Source of the DNA: Botryotinia globosa
Taxonomy: Eukaryota > Ascomycota > Leotiomycetes > Helotiales > Sclerotiniaceae
Reading direction: 5' to 3'
DNA length: 64,000 bases
Assembly (NCBI GenBank): GCA_014898425.1
Contig: RCSZ01000001.1
Span: 310,001 to 374,000 of the forward strand
The position numbers and the translations under genes are program-made. Shown here one piece after another: positions 34,560 to 46,702 of the stretch (position 1 is its first letter; each line of letters opens with the position of its first letter). Under the pieces are notes generated by a model. It was not told where the DNA came from. It searched no databases and saw only the letters and a list, made by a program, of their open reading frames with translations.

Positions 34560-35553
34560 CTAGCAACATTTACTTCCACCCCCACTACTTTGACCACCCA
34601 CATCAACACCTTGTTGCGCCGCCTGATCTATCTTACTCGTATCCACAATTCTCTTCTTGATATCTGCCGCCAAACTATAGAATGCCTTTTCTACATTAAT
34701 GTTACTCTTGGCGGATACCTCGAGGAAAGGAATGCCGAGTTCATCTGCTAATTGTTGACCACGTTCGGTAGATACAACTCGTTTGTCTTCCCAATCGCAC
34801 TTGTTGCCTATGAGGATCTTGTTTACACCTTCGGTGGCATGTTGTTCGACGTTGCTGAACCACGTGCGGATATCTAGGCGGGAGTTGTTAGTAAGATTCT
34901 TGTGACGACTTGCATTGAAACGTCGTCTTGTTGTATTCCCCCCTTGCTGCAGAAAAACAGCACTCATCCATTCATCATCCCCTTCAAACTTCCCAGCCCA
35001 CACCACGACATGACATCACCTCTTCTCTCACAAACCCCATCTCCAATCCACGAACAAAAAGGAACAACGTACTTGTAAAAGATCTCTCATCTGTAACATC
35101 ATAAACAAGCAAGATGCCCATCGCCCCCCTATAATACGCCGTGGTGATCGTCCTAAACCTCTCCTGACCCGCCGTATCCCAAATCTGCAACTTCACTCTC
35201 TTTCCATCCAACTCAATTGTACGAATCTTGAAATCAATTCCAATCGTGGTGATGAACGAAGGTGTGAAACTATCCTCGCTGAAACGCAAGAGACAGCATG
35301 ATTTTCCTACACCGGAATCGCCTATCAAAAGGAGTTTAATCTATTCGCACAGAGAGCAAGTAAGCATTTGTATGTATCTGTGTATTTGCATATGAGTTGG
35401 AGATTGAATAGGGGAAGGAGAAGGAAGGCCTTGGTTGATCAACAGATGGATTGATTGATTAGAACCTGGGTTCGTAAACAACCTCACCAACCATCAAGCA
35501 AACAGACCGTCAATCCAACATACCAAAAAATCGTAATTCCTGGTTCCGGCCAT
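34560..35553 (-). CDS. SEC4: Rab GTPase Sec4 (SrgA/Ypt2), post-Golgi exocytosis
   Basis: A small GTPase that directs secretory vesicles to the plasma membrane, acting at hyphal tips in filamentous fungi. Exons 35524-35553 (30 nt), 35073-35340 and 34560-34873 give 203 residues; introns are 183 and 199 nt. The tiny first exon encodes [11 protein letters not shown]1 is GDSGVGKS (17-24), switch I contains TTIGIDFKI, and G3 with switch II is [14 protein letters not shown]4 is NKCD and G5 is SAKS. The C-terminus ends in CysCys for double geranylgeranylation. The effector sequence [20 protein letters not shown] separates Sec4/Rab8 from Ypt1 and Ypt3. The second intron carries an open frame, so careless prediction could read through it. 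Confidence 0.96.
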
Positions 35554-37003
35554 CTTGTCTGAAATCGCACTCTCGAGTAGGGAGCTCAAGTGCAGTCTTT
35601 TTGAATATTTGGATACCTAGCCTTGTAAATGCGGCGTTGTCAAATCCACAAGATCTGATCACTTTCGTGCACTTCGTCCGTGTCCTTAGTTCCTTTTGCT
35701 GGGCTTCTTGGTCTGGTCTACACTACACCTGGCACCGAATTCGAATCGTCTACCGTAATGAAATGAGATCGCTGGAAGAAATGTGTGGGGTACAGGGTGC
35801 TGTGGGTCGAGAAGAGTTACTTTACTTATCGTGTGTAAGGGAGGACGTTTTGTTTTGTTTATATGTAAAGTAAAAAGGTGATGGATACGAGATATCGATT
35901 TCGAGCAGTGCCGGCCGGTTTGGACGGGGGTTTCAAAAGATTCACTTGTACGGACACTTTCTCTTTCTGCCAGTGTGTGTTGTGAACTTGTGATTAATCA
36001 CGGTTCTTTCCTATTAAATCGTGGGAATTGGTTGAAAGTTCCGAATGTCAAGATCTGGAGGGAAGTAGGTACAGTATGTATGTATTGTAGTCGGGTACTG
36101 TACGTCCGTTGTCCAAAGGTTGTTAAACGAGTAATTATGCGGCATCGCGTCTACCGTCTACCGTGGCGTTTGTTAAGGTTAACCAATCCATCCATCCATC
36201 CATCCATGTTTCTCATCCATCAAGTACATACTGTACTATATATACAGTACAATGTACAGAGTCAAGTCTTGTCTTTGGGAAATGTCACTAATACTGACTG
36301 ACACCTTTAAACCAACCGTCCACCAGGTCCTAACTGAACCCTTGATTCGCACACCATTTACTAGGTATCTACTACCGTATCTAGATATACATGCCGTATC
36401 CTCTTATAGCTAGCTTACTTAGGTATACGATAGAAGTTACTCTAAACGCTAAACAGTCAGAGCTAGATATATCTAGGACAAGGAAACTTCAAAGGTTCAA
36501 ACTTTTAATCCTCGGTTCTTCAAGTGGTCAACTGTATATAGTCAATTTTACACCCTCTCCTGGAAACGCTATATCTACAGTAAGGTTATATTAATCCAAG
36601 TTCTTTCTCATATCCATTAACAGGGCTGTATTAGAATTCAATTCTAGTCATCTTACCACTCAACCCTACAGATAACATTTCCAAATATTCACAAATCTAT
36701 ACAAAAATAGTGCACACGAATACCTACGATCAAATTCAGCTAACCACTAAATTAGAGTATTCTCAGTCTTGCGACTAGGTCATCATTTCTTTATCCATGC
36801 CATGCCATCCCATCCCATCATCTAATCATATCATATCATAGCAAACAAATATCCATATCAATATCACTCGCTATGCAAATATTGCTTTCCCCTTTCCCCT
36901 TTCCCCATCTCTCCTTCTATACTGTACACTCCACCCAAAATCCACCTCTATCTTCCACGGCCCCTCCTCCTCTCCCTCCCCAAAACTACCTCAACTACCT
37001 CAA
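35554..37003. other. Intergenic, no gene recognised
   Basis: 1.45 kb with the SEC4 promoter on the left and the NCA2 3' flank on the right. A short ATCC array lies at about 36184-36206 and TACTGTAC-type palindromes at about 36230-36255. Open frames here look random. Confidence 0.5.
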
Positions 37004-39403
37004 CTACCTCAACCACCTCCCATAACTCCACCTAATCCTCTCCAAAACCTTAAGCTGCACCTGAATACCACTATTGATATTACAGAGATCTCCCACGTCC
37101 TCCAAGAACTCTCTCTCCACATCCCCAGGAAACAAACTATGCGCTCTCTTCCTCAAAACATGAACTTCACACAACAACAATCCATGATCTTTGTACGAGA
37201 GCAAGTTGTTCTGCGTAGGCGTAGCAATCGTAAGGATTCGATCGATATTTCTCAAGGCCCTCGCAGTTCGCCCCGCCCTTTCACCTCGTCGAAGTCCCTT
37301 GCGTGAGCCGAGTAATGTTCCAAGATATCGGAACGTAGCGAAACAGACCAGAACACCAGGAGTCAGGCCTAAAAATCCAAAGACAAGCTCTTGGCTCTTG
37401 AGTAGCGCATCGATACCACTTAGCGCAACCTCTACGTCGACTTTAGTCTTTTGTACTTGGATCAAAACTGTTCTGATTAAATCTCCTCTGACGGTTCCTA
37501 CAAATGGTCGTTGCATATCCTTTTCATAGGCGCGAAGAACGGGTGTGAGATCACCCGCCTTGACTTTGGCTTTGATCTCGGTGATTTGTGAATCATTCAA
37601 AGCGCCAGTCCCGTAATTTGCGGCTTCTGGGTTGTCGCGAGCGAAATCCACCACCATCCTTTCCAGACTTTCCATGTCGCCTTTTAGACTCTCTTTACTC
37701 ATAATTGCTACTTCGCTATCCTTGTCATGACGAATTGTCCCAATGACCTTTAAAGTAGGATCAACAACCCAGTTCATCCAGAAATCTTGAATGGTAGATC
37801 CAAGCTCTCTGATCCAGGTAAGAAGCTCTGCTTTTCTGTTCACCAAGACTCGCAATATAGTCGAAGACGAAAGTAACAACATGCTAGCCGGTAACCAGTA
37901 TCTAACAAGTCTTGAAGGTCGTCCATATTCCGAGACAAGTTTTTGTGAATTCGTAATATGCTTCGGTACATGAGTAGAGAGGATGTGCTGCAATCTTCTC
38001 GACACCTTACTCGTCCTGGTCGCTTGTGAATTGTCCGCACTCAAAATCTCTGGGTCATCCTCCACACTGGCAAACACAGTATCCTCGAAATCCGAAACTC
38101 CTTGCTCAAGAGCCGTAACATTTCGAAGCACATTATCCATCAGTGCCACACTCCTCTCCACCACATCTTTCCACTCCGAGTTTTCTGACTCCTCGGCTTT
38201 CAAACCCGCACCCTCTTCATCGATATCAAAACTCAACGCTTCATCCATCAGAACTCCTAGTCCACTTGCTCCCATCTCCCTAAATCTCTTTAACCTTGCC
38301 TGATTCATCTTAGCCTTTGACCTCCCCAACGCAACCGGACTCATAACTCTCTTCTGCACCTCCACCACACTTCTCTCCCTAATACTCTCCCTCACCAATC
38401 CATAAAACATACTCCATTGCCCCGCAACTCCCTCTTTCACATCTCTCCCACTCTTTCTAACCGCACTTCCAGGCGCTTCTTTCAAATGCACCAATCGCTC
38501 CCTCGAATCACTATAGATATCTTTTCCCCAATCCCACAATCTCTGCGGCGAAGTCTGTATCGTGTACAGTCCCGAATATGTATATGACCCGAGCACTTCA
38601 TCCCAATACCAAATATCATCACTGAGCGGAATCGTTTGTTCCAGGAGCGTATTTAATATCAACCCATATGTTTGCACCGTCGCCTTACTGACCAACAACC
38701 ACTCCAATTCCTTCTCATAGTTCTTCAGATAAGCATTTGCACCTGCTCTCGCATTCTTATATTCCCTCTCCTCATCTTCTTCATCTTCTTCATCCTCATC
38801 CTCATCCTCATCCTCATCTTCAATTTCTTCAGTCTGCACCGAACCCTTCAAATCAGCCTGTTCCAACAACCGACTAATCTTCCCACCCGAAAGCAACGCG
38901 CTAGAACTCGACGTCGTACTCAATGCCTTAACCAACGCCTGCAACTCCGCTATGCGCGGCGAAGAAGCAATCTTAGCATGTTGCGCGGACACCAGACCTT
39001 CATCTGCGGGGTAAGGGAAGGGAGCGAGCTGGACGCGGTCGAGCTGGGCGTCGACTTTTCGTATTTGGCTATTTCGGAGAGATTGTTAGTAATTTGTTTG
39101 CGAAACGAACTCCATGTGTATTGAGAGAACAAACTCAAATCCCTAAACATCAAAGACCCCCAACCAACAAATAACCAAATCGTGAACTCTCCAAGTTACA
39201 CCAAAAGCCATCTCTCTACCAGGTAGAGTAATCTAATCCCATGTCATATCAGATCTAAACAACCCCTCACACGACCCCACAAACAATCTTCAAAAAACAA
39301 ACCAAAACCAAAATCGAAATCAAAAACATCACAACAAGCCAAAAAAAACCAAAACACCTCTCTAGCCCAATAAATAAATCACTTACTCTGCAACAATCGA
39401 CAT
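37004..39403 (-). CDS. NCA2: NCA2-family mitochondrial protein (nuclear control of ATPase)
   Basis: In yeast Nca2 helps control expression of the mitochondrial ATP6/ATP8 transcripts. Two exons (39387-39403 and 37004-39068) give 693 residues. The first exon is only 17 nt (MSIVA plus two bases) and its 318-nt intron is long for this window. Joined, the start reads MSIVADQIRKVDAQLDRVQL, as in relatives. An acidic run of about 16 Asp/Glu residues lies near 85-100. Family features include DDIWYWDEVLGSY, RYWLPASMLLL (first membrane segment, about 400) and FGFLGLTPGVLVCFATFRYL (second membrane segment, about 575). The C-terminal NNLLSYKDHGLLLCEVHVLR motif is diagnostic of the NCA2 domain. The long frame alone begins at a non-ATG codon, which supports the upstream exon. 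Confidence 0.92.
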
Positions 39404-39903
39404 CCTGCCACCACCAACATCGATATGCAACTCTTTAAGTATGTGAAGCTCAGAATCTCGATGCGGGTGTAATGTTCAAGACCAGCTCGCGCAAGGTTCT
39501 AGGATGATTGATTGTTGGAGAGCTCGCTCGCTTATGTAATCTTACGATTGAAAAATGACGCAGCGCAGCCTGGCAGTTTGAACAGCGGCCGGTTTGTGAA
39601 TGAAAAACACAAACACTCTTGTTTAGATGAGAGTAAACTATCTCAATATCATGATTATGAAGATAGTATTGCTCCTGGGCTTCGGGAAGTAACGATATGA
39701 TGTTACAATATCACAAACTCTCGAACCGCAAAGATTTAGTATCACGTAGCTGGAGGTGGGAGATGAGGGGCTGAAGATTCTAAATATGTACCAGCTCTTA
39801 CACTTGATACAGGAGCCCAAAGTCTTCTGATATTCAAAATCTATATAATCAATATTCTCTACAAATCCTACACAAATATATGTACAAAGTCCATCCTAAA
39901 TCC
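39404..39903. other. Intergenic between NCA2 and the PPR gene
   Basis: 500 bases holding the NCA2 promoter and the PPR gene's 3' flank. Nothing else is visible. Confidence 0.5.
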
Positions 39904-42765
39904 TCAAAATGAACTTCCAGTGATTAGTTCCGGCTTATGCCCATCTTGCTCATCCAAACTCATATTTTCGTCCTCAAAATCATCCCAGTTATTGATTTCT
40001 TCTTGAGACTGTGATTTCTGTGCATCAAGAGCCATAGCTTTTTCCATGATTTCAAGAGTCTTATTTCTAGCATCCTTCTTGTCTTTTTGATCATAGCCGC
40101 GCATCATTGCAAAGATCGCATGAGCTTCTTCGATAGCCTGAAGAAATGTTTTCAGTCTTGGATCGAGCTCTCTCTTGCGCAATGACGTTCGCGTGTTCTT
40201 TAGTATGCCTTTCATATGTGAGTCCGGTACGACTTGATGAACAGATAACATATTTGTGATCCAGACGATTCCTCTAGGTTCTTTCATACCGATGTAAGCT
40301 TTGAGAAGGATAGTAAGATTGATCACATTTGGTCGGACTGCTGCGCTATGAGTCTGCGAGACTTCTGTCCAGAATGCTATTGCATCTCGAAAGTATCCAT
40401 TTCGGACAAGGATGTTGGTGACTTCATTGAACACAGGTTCTGGCACAATAAGCCCATGCTCCTCCGCCTTGGTGATTGCTTCTCTGGCAGACGTCAAGAA
40501 CATAATTAGACGACTGCTTCCGACGCGCTCCATGAAGCTTGGTAGTCGGTGAGTGAGGAGCGTAACAAGAGCATCATCCAACAAATAGCCTCTCCGTTTC
40601 GCGTCTTTGAGAAGGTTAATAGCCATTTGCGTATTGCCATCGTTCAAGTGCAGTAATGCTTTTACAGTGGCTGCCAAGACCGAACTATGAATGAAAACTC
40701 CTTGTTTGGAGGCGGTGTCATATATGTGTACGACCTTCTGAAAGTTGCCCTTCCCCATCTCCTCGATAATTTGCCTGCGAGGATAGTTGTCATCATGTAT
40801 AGATCTGGTCCCCCTGGGAATGACCCTTAGCTTCCTAGCAGCAATTTCTGGTTCCCCCTTAGAATCCTTAAGAGCAAGCTGGCGCAGTTGCGCGAAGGTA
40901 AAGTCATTTGTATAATCCACTGAAGATTTCAACATCACACGATGTACTTGAAATACTTGTTCAAAATTAAAACCCCATGTCTTATAGAGCTGGCTTAGGA
41001 GAGTATTGAATGAATCAGCGTCAAAACACGTCGAAACAGAGGTTGCATACTCTATCCAACGGAGGATGGAACGAAGCTCTTTAGCTTTTGCGTACTCGCC
41101 GATCATAATGTTCGAGGCGTAAGATGTCAGAGGTACTTTATACTCTTCAAGACAACAACGAAGAAAATCTTCCGTCTCGGTCACAGAATGTGATTTAGCA
41201 AATAGTTTAAGAATCGGTGGGAAGATCTCGCCATAGACTTTGGGATTGGGGTTCATTTTTGCCATTTCGGCGAAATTGGTTTTAACATCATCCCATTCCT
41301 CACACATCGCTTTACCACGAACAATCTGGCCGCGTATGAGGATATCATCTTCACACGGACCACTGATTTGAAACAAATGTTCGTGATATTTGCCGGCGGC
41401 TTTGAAATCACCTGCTTCTACACATAACTGGATAATAACGGCATAAGCAGCTTCTGGCCTACAAACAGTTGGTATCACAGCCTTGAGTCGTTCAAACCTC
41501 TCTTGAGTTTTACGAATATTCCGTTTTCTACGCCATTCCGTGCCAAGCAGTTCTTGGAACCAATTGTTCGATCTTATGAACTGGTCGCTTCGAATCAATT
41601 TCGACACCTCTATCAGAATCTGTTCAGCATGGGAGAAATGGTTCAGTTCAAGCGCTCTCTCGAACATGGCATCCGTGACACGGTAGAGCTCTTCTTGGCT
41701 TGGTGACGATTTGACGAAATGCTTGAAGAAGTGAGAAATGGCACTACGATACTGTTCGGTCTGTATTTCGGCGATTATAAAGGACCCAACTGCGGAGTTA
41801 GATGTTTTGCCACGTGTAGCCTCAATTCGCCAAAATAGTTGCTTGGTCAAATCATACATCTTGAACTGACAGGTCAAGTTGCAAGCTTCCACTATGACAG
41901 GTCTCAGTTTATTCGAAATCGGTCCAGGCTTCGCTTTAAATTCTGCAAGGCACAAGGCAGAGGCCTTTTGGAGTTTGGAAGGGTATGTATCGTGGCCAGC
42001 CTTATCATCTGGACTCCTTAACAGTGATTCAATAATAATATGTGGCTCGAATCGCTTGAAGTCGGTCTCAGAAAGAGTGGTCGATTTTAGAACAGTATCA
42101 AGAATCCTTTCCATATTTTCCACCATAGAAAGAGACCGACAAGCTGTAGATAGCACAATCGCTGCTTCCACGAGATATGTTTGCATACCACTAGACCCTA
42201 AATCCAGACCTTCCTCAAATGCCTCCAAGAACCGCCGCAAGGCCGAACCAACAGCAATTGGGTCCTTGCCATCTCCAATAATCTGCTGTATATCATTTGC
42301 AAGACGCAGTTGACGGTCTTCTTCGAAATCCTTAGGTTTTTGTAACGAATCTTTTGCGGTTGGGGGGCGTAACTTTTCAATTCGGGGCGGCTTGAACGGA
42401 ACTGAAGGTGGTATCAGATTTGCCGGCTCTGTCGTTTTGCCAAATCTTGATTCACAGGCTACAATCTCTTTGGCACTTGTAACACTGCCCAAGGCGTTGC
42501 TGCCAGCCTGCCAAAATCCATCGTCCTTATATCTCAAGACCTGCTCCTCAAATGTCTCTGCCAAATGTGCACTCGATTCGTGATATTGTCTCGCAGACTT
42601 GAGTTTCTTGGCGTTATCATGTACCAATTTCGCGCCGTGGATTCGTCGTCGGCGGTCCTCTGTTAACATACCAGTACTGAATGCGACTGTGCAGGATGTT
42701 CCGAGGGCGATGTTGCGAAGGGCTCGCAATGCACCTTTAGAAGGCACAGGCAAGGCGGATGGCAT
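39904..42765 (-). CDS. Pentatricopeptide-repeat protein, probably mitochondrial
   Basis: A single-exon gene of 953 residues. The start MPSALPVPSKGALRALRNIA is basic and lacks acids, like a mitochondrial presequence. From about residue 200 on, the protein is a series of paired helices of PPR type, for example AYAVIIQLCVEAGDFKAAGK and NLTILLKAYIGMKEP. PPR proteins bind RNA in a base-specific way and act in mitochondrial RNA stability or translation. The C-terminus is charged and acidic (about 900-953). Repeats are poorly conserved, as usual in fungi, so I cannot assign an orthologue. It lies in tandem with NCA2 on the same strand. Confidence 0.82.
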   Translation of the reverse strand: MPSALPVPSKGALRALRNIALGTSCTVAFSTGMLTEDRRRRIHGAKLVHDNAKKLKSARQYHESSAHLAETFEEQVLRYKDDGFWQAGSNALGSVTSAKEIVACESRFGKTTEPANLIPPSVPFKPPRIEKLRPPTAKDSLQKPKDFEEDRQLRLANDIQQIIGDGKDPIAVGSALRRFLEAFEEGLDLGSSGMQTYLVEAAIVLSTACRSLSMVENMERILDTVLKSTTLSETDFKRFEPHIIIESLLRSPDDKAGHDTYPSKLQKASALCLAEFKAKPGPISNKLRPVIVEACNLTCQFKMYDLTKQLFWRIEATRGKTSNSAVGSFIIAEIQTEQYRSAISHFFKHFVKSSPSQEELYRVTDAMFERALELNHFSHAEQILIEVSKLIRSDQFIRSNNWFQELLGTEWRRKRNIRKTQERFERLKAVIPTVCRPEAAYAVIIQLCVEAGDFKAAGKYHEHLFQISGPCEDDILIRGQIVRGKAMCEEWDDVKTNFAEMAKMNPNPKVYGEIFPPILKLFAKSHSVTETEDFLRCCLEEYKVPLTSYASNIMIGEYAKAKELRSILRWIEYATSVSTCFDADSFNTLLSQLYKTWGFNFEQVFQVHRVMLKSSVDYTNDFTFAQLRQLALKDSKGEPEIAARKLRVIPRGTRSIHDDNYPRRQIIEEMGKGNFQKVVHIYDTASKQGVFIHSSVLAATVKALLHLNDGNTQMAINLLKDAKRRGYLLDDALVTLLTHRLPSFMERVGSSRLIMFLTSAREAITKAEEHGLIVPEPVFNEVTNILVRNGYFRDAIAFWTEVSQTHSAAVRPNVINLTILLKAYIGMKEPRGIVWITNMLSVHQVVPDSHMKGILKNTRTSLRKRELDPRLKTFLQAIEEAHAIFAMMRGYDQKDKKDARNKTLEIMEKAMALDAQKSQSQEEINNWDDFEDENMSLDEQDGHKPELITGSSF

Positions 42766-45700
42766 TTCAGTGGTAATCTAGCCATCGCATCTCCATTCGA
42801 AGAAAAGGTGGTAGTGAAGTTCCCGGTGCACTTGAGGTTTTGTGCGGAATTCCCAGCATCTATCAACCCAGAACTTTTCGATTGACGAATGATGATTAGT
42901 CAGCCGACCCCGCTACCACAATCTCGGGGGTTTCCCGGTGAGCTTGGAATTTGGAGAGCCATGAAAGGAATTTACGCATTCGTTCAGCGGCTACATGGGC
43001 AGAACTACTTCTAGAGTCGGTTTGCTGATATTTAAGATCTGCTTGTAGCTGTTCTCAATTTGCCCAACGTACCTATTCATTACATGCATTCTCGAGAATG
43101 GAGTCGCCTGTGTGAGAGTACTTGGTATTGTTTAAAATCGAGATTAATATATCTTCACTATGTTCCAATATATCTCTAGCCAGTCGAACTATTTCATCTG
43201 TTACTTTCCTAACAGTTAGTTGCACAAGATTCACACACAATTCTCTTCTGCTGATATCCCAAATGTGTCTATACTTCACCCCGAACGAATATCTTCTTCA
43301 TACCACCAACTTCAATCTGCAGCGCACGCCAGGTTCAGAATCGCAAAATGAAACGGGCAGGTTGATCTGACTTAGTACGTAACCTAATTGTTATATTTTT
43401 GACGATAGAGCTGCTTGTGATCTAGGCTTCGATAATGAATGAGATATTCAGAAACTAGTATCCGCAGCCTTTCGTCGATGCAAGCCATAGCCATAGAAAA
43501 CAAGCCCACTCCTGAAAGACGATATGAATGAAGCCTTTGCACTTAATAATGGAACAGCCCGAGTGATTTCACAGGCAGCTAGGCACACATATCAATCGGC
43601 GCACATTTAACAATCGACGGGATCTTATTTACCCAAGGTTATGTACGAGAAATGCGTCAAAACTCTCATCTCTCATCTCTCATCTCTCAACACCCACGCC
43701 TAATCCTTTATTCCTGGCCCAAAAACCAATACAACATCCTTCTCACAAGACATAATCAAGCCAAAAGCTCTACATAAGCCCCTTCTCCCGAAGCCAGAAA
43801 AATACAATACAGAGAGATCCCCTAAAACCCAACCAGTAGAACTCCTCAAAAATCACTTGACTAGAACCTCCAAATCTTTTGTTGCACATCTACAAATCCA
43901 ATAGATTCTCCTCCTGCAAGATCAATTGAGATCACGAGAGCATCCTGAGACATGAAGACGACGCTATCGAAATCAACCAATAGAGTTACTCAGGTCACTT
44001 GACCAGCCAAGTTTATATTTTCTTGTTGCATATCTCATGAATTGATCCTACTGGAGTAGAATCAATTTGCGGAGTATGTAGGTAAGTAGGATGGATCAAT
44101 TTGCAGTCGTAGATATTTGACCTTGCCGAGCAAGGTCAATTTAACTGACGGTGAATCTGAGACCTTCTTGACCGTCATGTTAAACATAGCGGTCTCGAAT
44201 GACAATATGCTTTGTCATGAAATTTGTAAGCTCCTGCCAAGAGCATGAGCTACGGCTCCCTCCCCGTCTTTGTACCCCAGAGGATGTTTCGGTGAGGAGC
44301 TACGAGCTACGAGCTAATCCAGGCGGAAGGCTACGAAGCTCAACGGTAGGACAGGTAGGGCTGAAGATAGATTCAGACTGGCGTGATGGTGTTGTTCCCA
44401 CCACTTTAGCCCGCATGTCCCATTTTGAAGTTCTGATAAGCCGTTGATGGAAACGGCCGCGCGGGTGAGGCGTAGAGGTGATTCCATCATGATGTTACTC
44501 TGTCTTACGGGACGATAACCAGTGGGAAGCGACGGGAATGGGGATGAAGAAAGGCATCGTAGGGCTGATTGGGTAGGGTACGAAAGCACTTGGGGGCCAA
44601 GAAGTGTGTTACGTGATAAGGGAAGAAGAACAGAATGGGTAGATTCTTTGTGTCCTAGGGAGGAGGATGTTGTTGTAGTATTTGGTATTTGGGGGAAACC
44701 GTACATGTAGTATTGCTAACTTCAGCATGCACTTTAGATTGTCTAATTAGATAGCAAACGACACAGAGCCGGGAACTCAGTTTGTGATGTTGCCTAAAAT
44801 CCCTTCAATACTTCAGCTATACGGGACAGCCCGAAATCCTCTCCCGTGCTAAAATTATCTACGGGAGGCAATGGGCAGACGATAGGAGATTTTATGAATT
44901 TTTCAACGCGTTTAATCGTCAATTCATAGAACGACGACAAACAATACGATCCTGTCCCATCACACTTGGTATAGATCAGTTTTTCTTCATAAATCCAGCA
45001 ACGCTAACAAACAACGTATTTACACGTGACGGAACTTTTGAATGCAGTCAGCTTTTACTTCCCCGCCCGCCGAGAAGGAACAAGTGATGATTTGTCATCT
45101 ATTTGTGCTTCCCATATAGCAATCGGTGTTAATGGATACATCTGAAAGGAATCCGGAAGGTCAAAGCGGTACATTAAAAGCAATTCTATTTTCAGTGCGT
45201 GAATATTGTATCGAACGGCGATGAATCATATCATATCATGAAAGTGCAATATTTTGGTATGAGCGTCTGTCTCACTCACCCAAGTTTATCATATCATAGC
45301 GCATGTGTCGGACTCGACTCGTACAGGAGTTCTCATGCAACTTTCGAACTCGGCACCCTGGCAGAAGCAGTACATGGACATTAGAAAGGAGATGGTTTCA
45401 ATGGAAGGATTCCGGAGTGGAGGATTCGGAAGTATTGGCGACAGGCCGAGGATCGAAGGAGCTTTCCAATACAGACAAGACAGCCCAAGAATGTACAGTA
45501 ATTATGAAGTATGTCGTATCTCTAGGTAGGTATTTGTGCGAGAAGATCTAACTGACATTGATTATTCACAACACATCAATACCGTAAATACAAAGTATAT
45601 CTATCGTACATATATACGGAGTAATATACCGAGCAGTATCAGTTATTATATGATGACCGAGACAATGATTAGTAATTGATGATTAACACACCTGCGACAC

Positions 45701-46343
45701 AACTTCACAAATCACAACAAAGCCGGAAAGGTCGGAGAAAGTAGAGTAAGCAAATAATAAGCAATTAAGCAATTAAGCAATTTTTAGTTCATTCCGTTCC
45801 CTTTCAACCTCCAATCAATGTGAAGAGGGAGGCAAAGAAATTTAGTTTGAAAATTCGAAATGAGCCATAGATATTAATTACCTCTCCCTTGAAAAGTTGA
45901 ACAAAACTAATAAAGTCCTTACTTATTATTTTATCCTTTATACTCTTGAATAATTAACTTAATCTTGAGTATCTTTACAAGTGGAGTTATTATTTATATA
46001 TAATTAAATATTCAAAAATTAACGACGTATTTATTTCTATTTGTATTCATTCATATTATACCAAGGTATATATATGGTATATATATGGTATATATATATA
46101 TATATGAAATCCGAAAATACTCAAAGAGGTAATCACTAGCTACTATCACGTGCTCCATCTCTCGGAATTTCGCCGTCGTACTTTTATTACTCTACTGTTC
46201 ATCCATCCAGTCCCATCCAGTTCAAGTCCAATCCAAGTCCTACGACTCCGTATAAGCAAGCAACTTTTATCCAGATCCAGCCATCCCGGGAAAACGGTGA
46301 AATCATAAAATCAATCAGTCGACTAAAGAGCATAATAATTCAG

Positions 46344-46430
46344 CCGTTGACCGTTGACCGTTGACAGTTTACAATTTACAGTTTACAGTTTACATTGTAC
46401 ATTTTATATTTTATATTTTACATTTACTTC
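46344..46430 (+). repeat. Imperfect tandem arrays (GTTGACC, then TTTACAG, then TTTATAT units)
   Basis: Three successive short-unit arrays grade into one another by single-base changes of 7-base units: GTTGACC, then CAGTTTA, then TTTTATA. This suggests stepwise drift of one array. Confidence 0.7.
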
Positions 46431-46486
46431 ATCCTTTTCGGTGGGACACTTTTACGAATCCTCCATTACATACCTACCTACTCACG

Positions 46487-46556
46487 AGTCACCACTCACC
46501 ACTCACCACTCACCACTCACCACTCACCACTCACCACTCACCACTCATCACTCATC
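46487..46556 (+). repeat. Heptamer minisatellite, ACTCACC, about nine copies
   Basis: Clean tandem copies with one late ACTCATC variant. It lies 150-215 bases before the bZIP start codon and may be transcribed in its 5' UTR. Confidence 0.9.
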
Positions 46557-46702
46557 CATCCATTATCCTTCCTTACCACCTTTGACGTCAAACATTCGGA
46601 TCAATCCAATCTATTTGTCAAGCAAATCAAAACTCAATATCCACTACCTACTTACTACTCTACATATCGAGGGTACGACGATTTCGATAATACCTTTCCA
46701 AC

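Larger units (their letters stand above)
42766..46702. other. Gene-poor stretch of about 3.9 kb
   Basis: The longest region without a convincing gene. Minor items: an ATCTCATCTCTC array near 43668-43690; two loosely similar segments at 43853-43925 and 43996-44070 that both begin TCACTTGAC; overlapping open frames at 45303-45551; a TA-rich array at 46068-46106; and two tandem arrays at 46344-46556, listed separately. The right end is the 5' flank of the bZIP gene. Confidence 0.55.

Noticed and set aside
34560..35006. Long open frame giving a Rab C-terminal half with a different N-terminus
   Set aside because: The first 44 codons lie in an intron. Splicing 35073 to 34873 restores the family sequence SFTNIRTWFSN.
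46361..46585. Open frames rich in His/Thr/Ser upstream of the bZIP
   Set aside because: They are produced by the tandem ACTCACC array and open in several frames at once.
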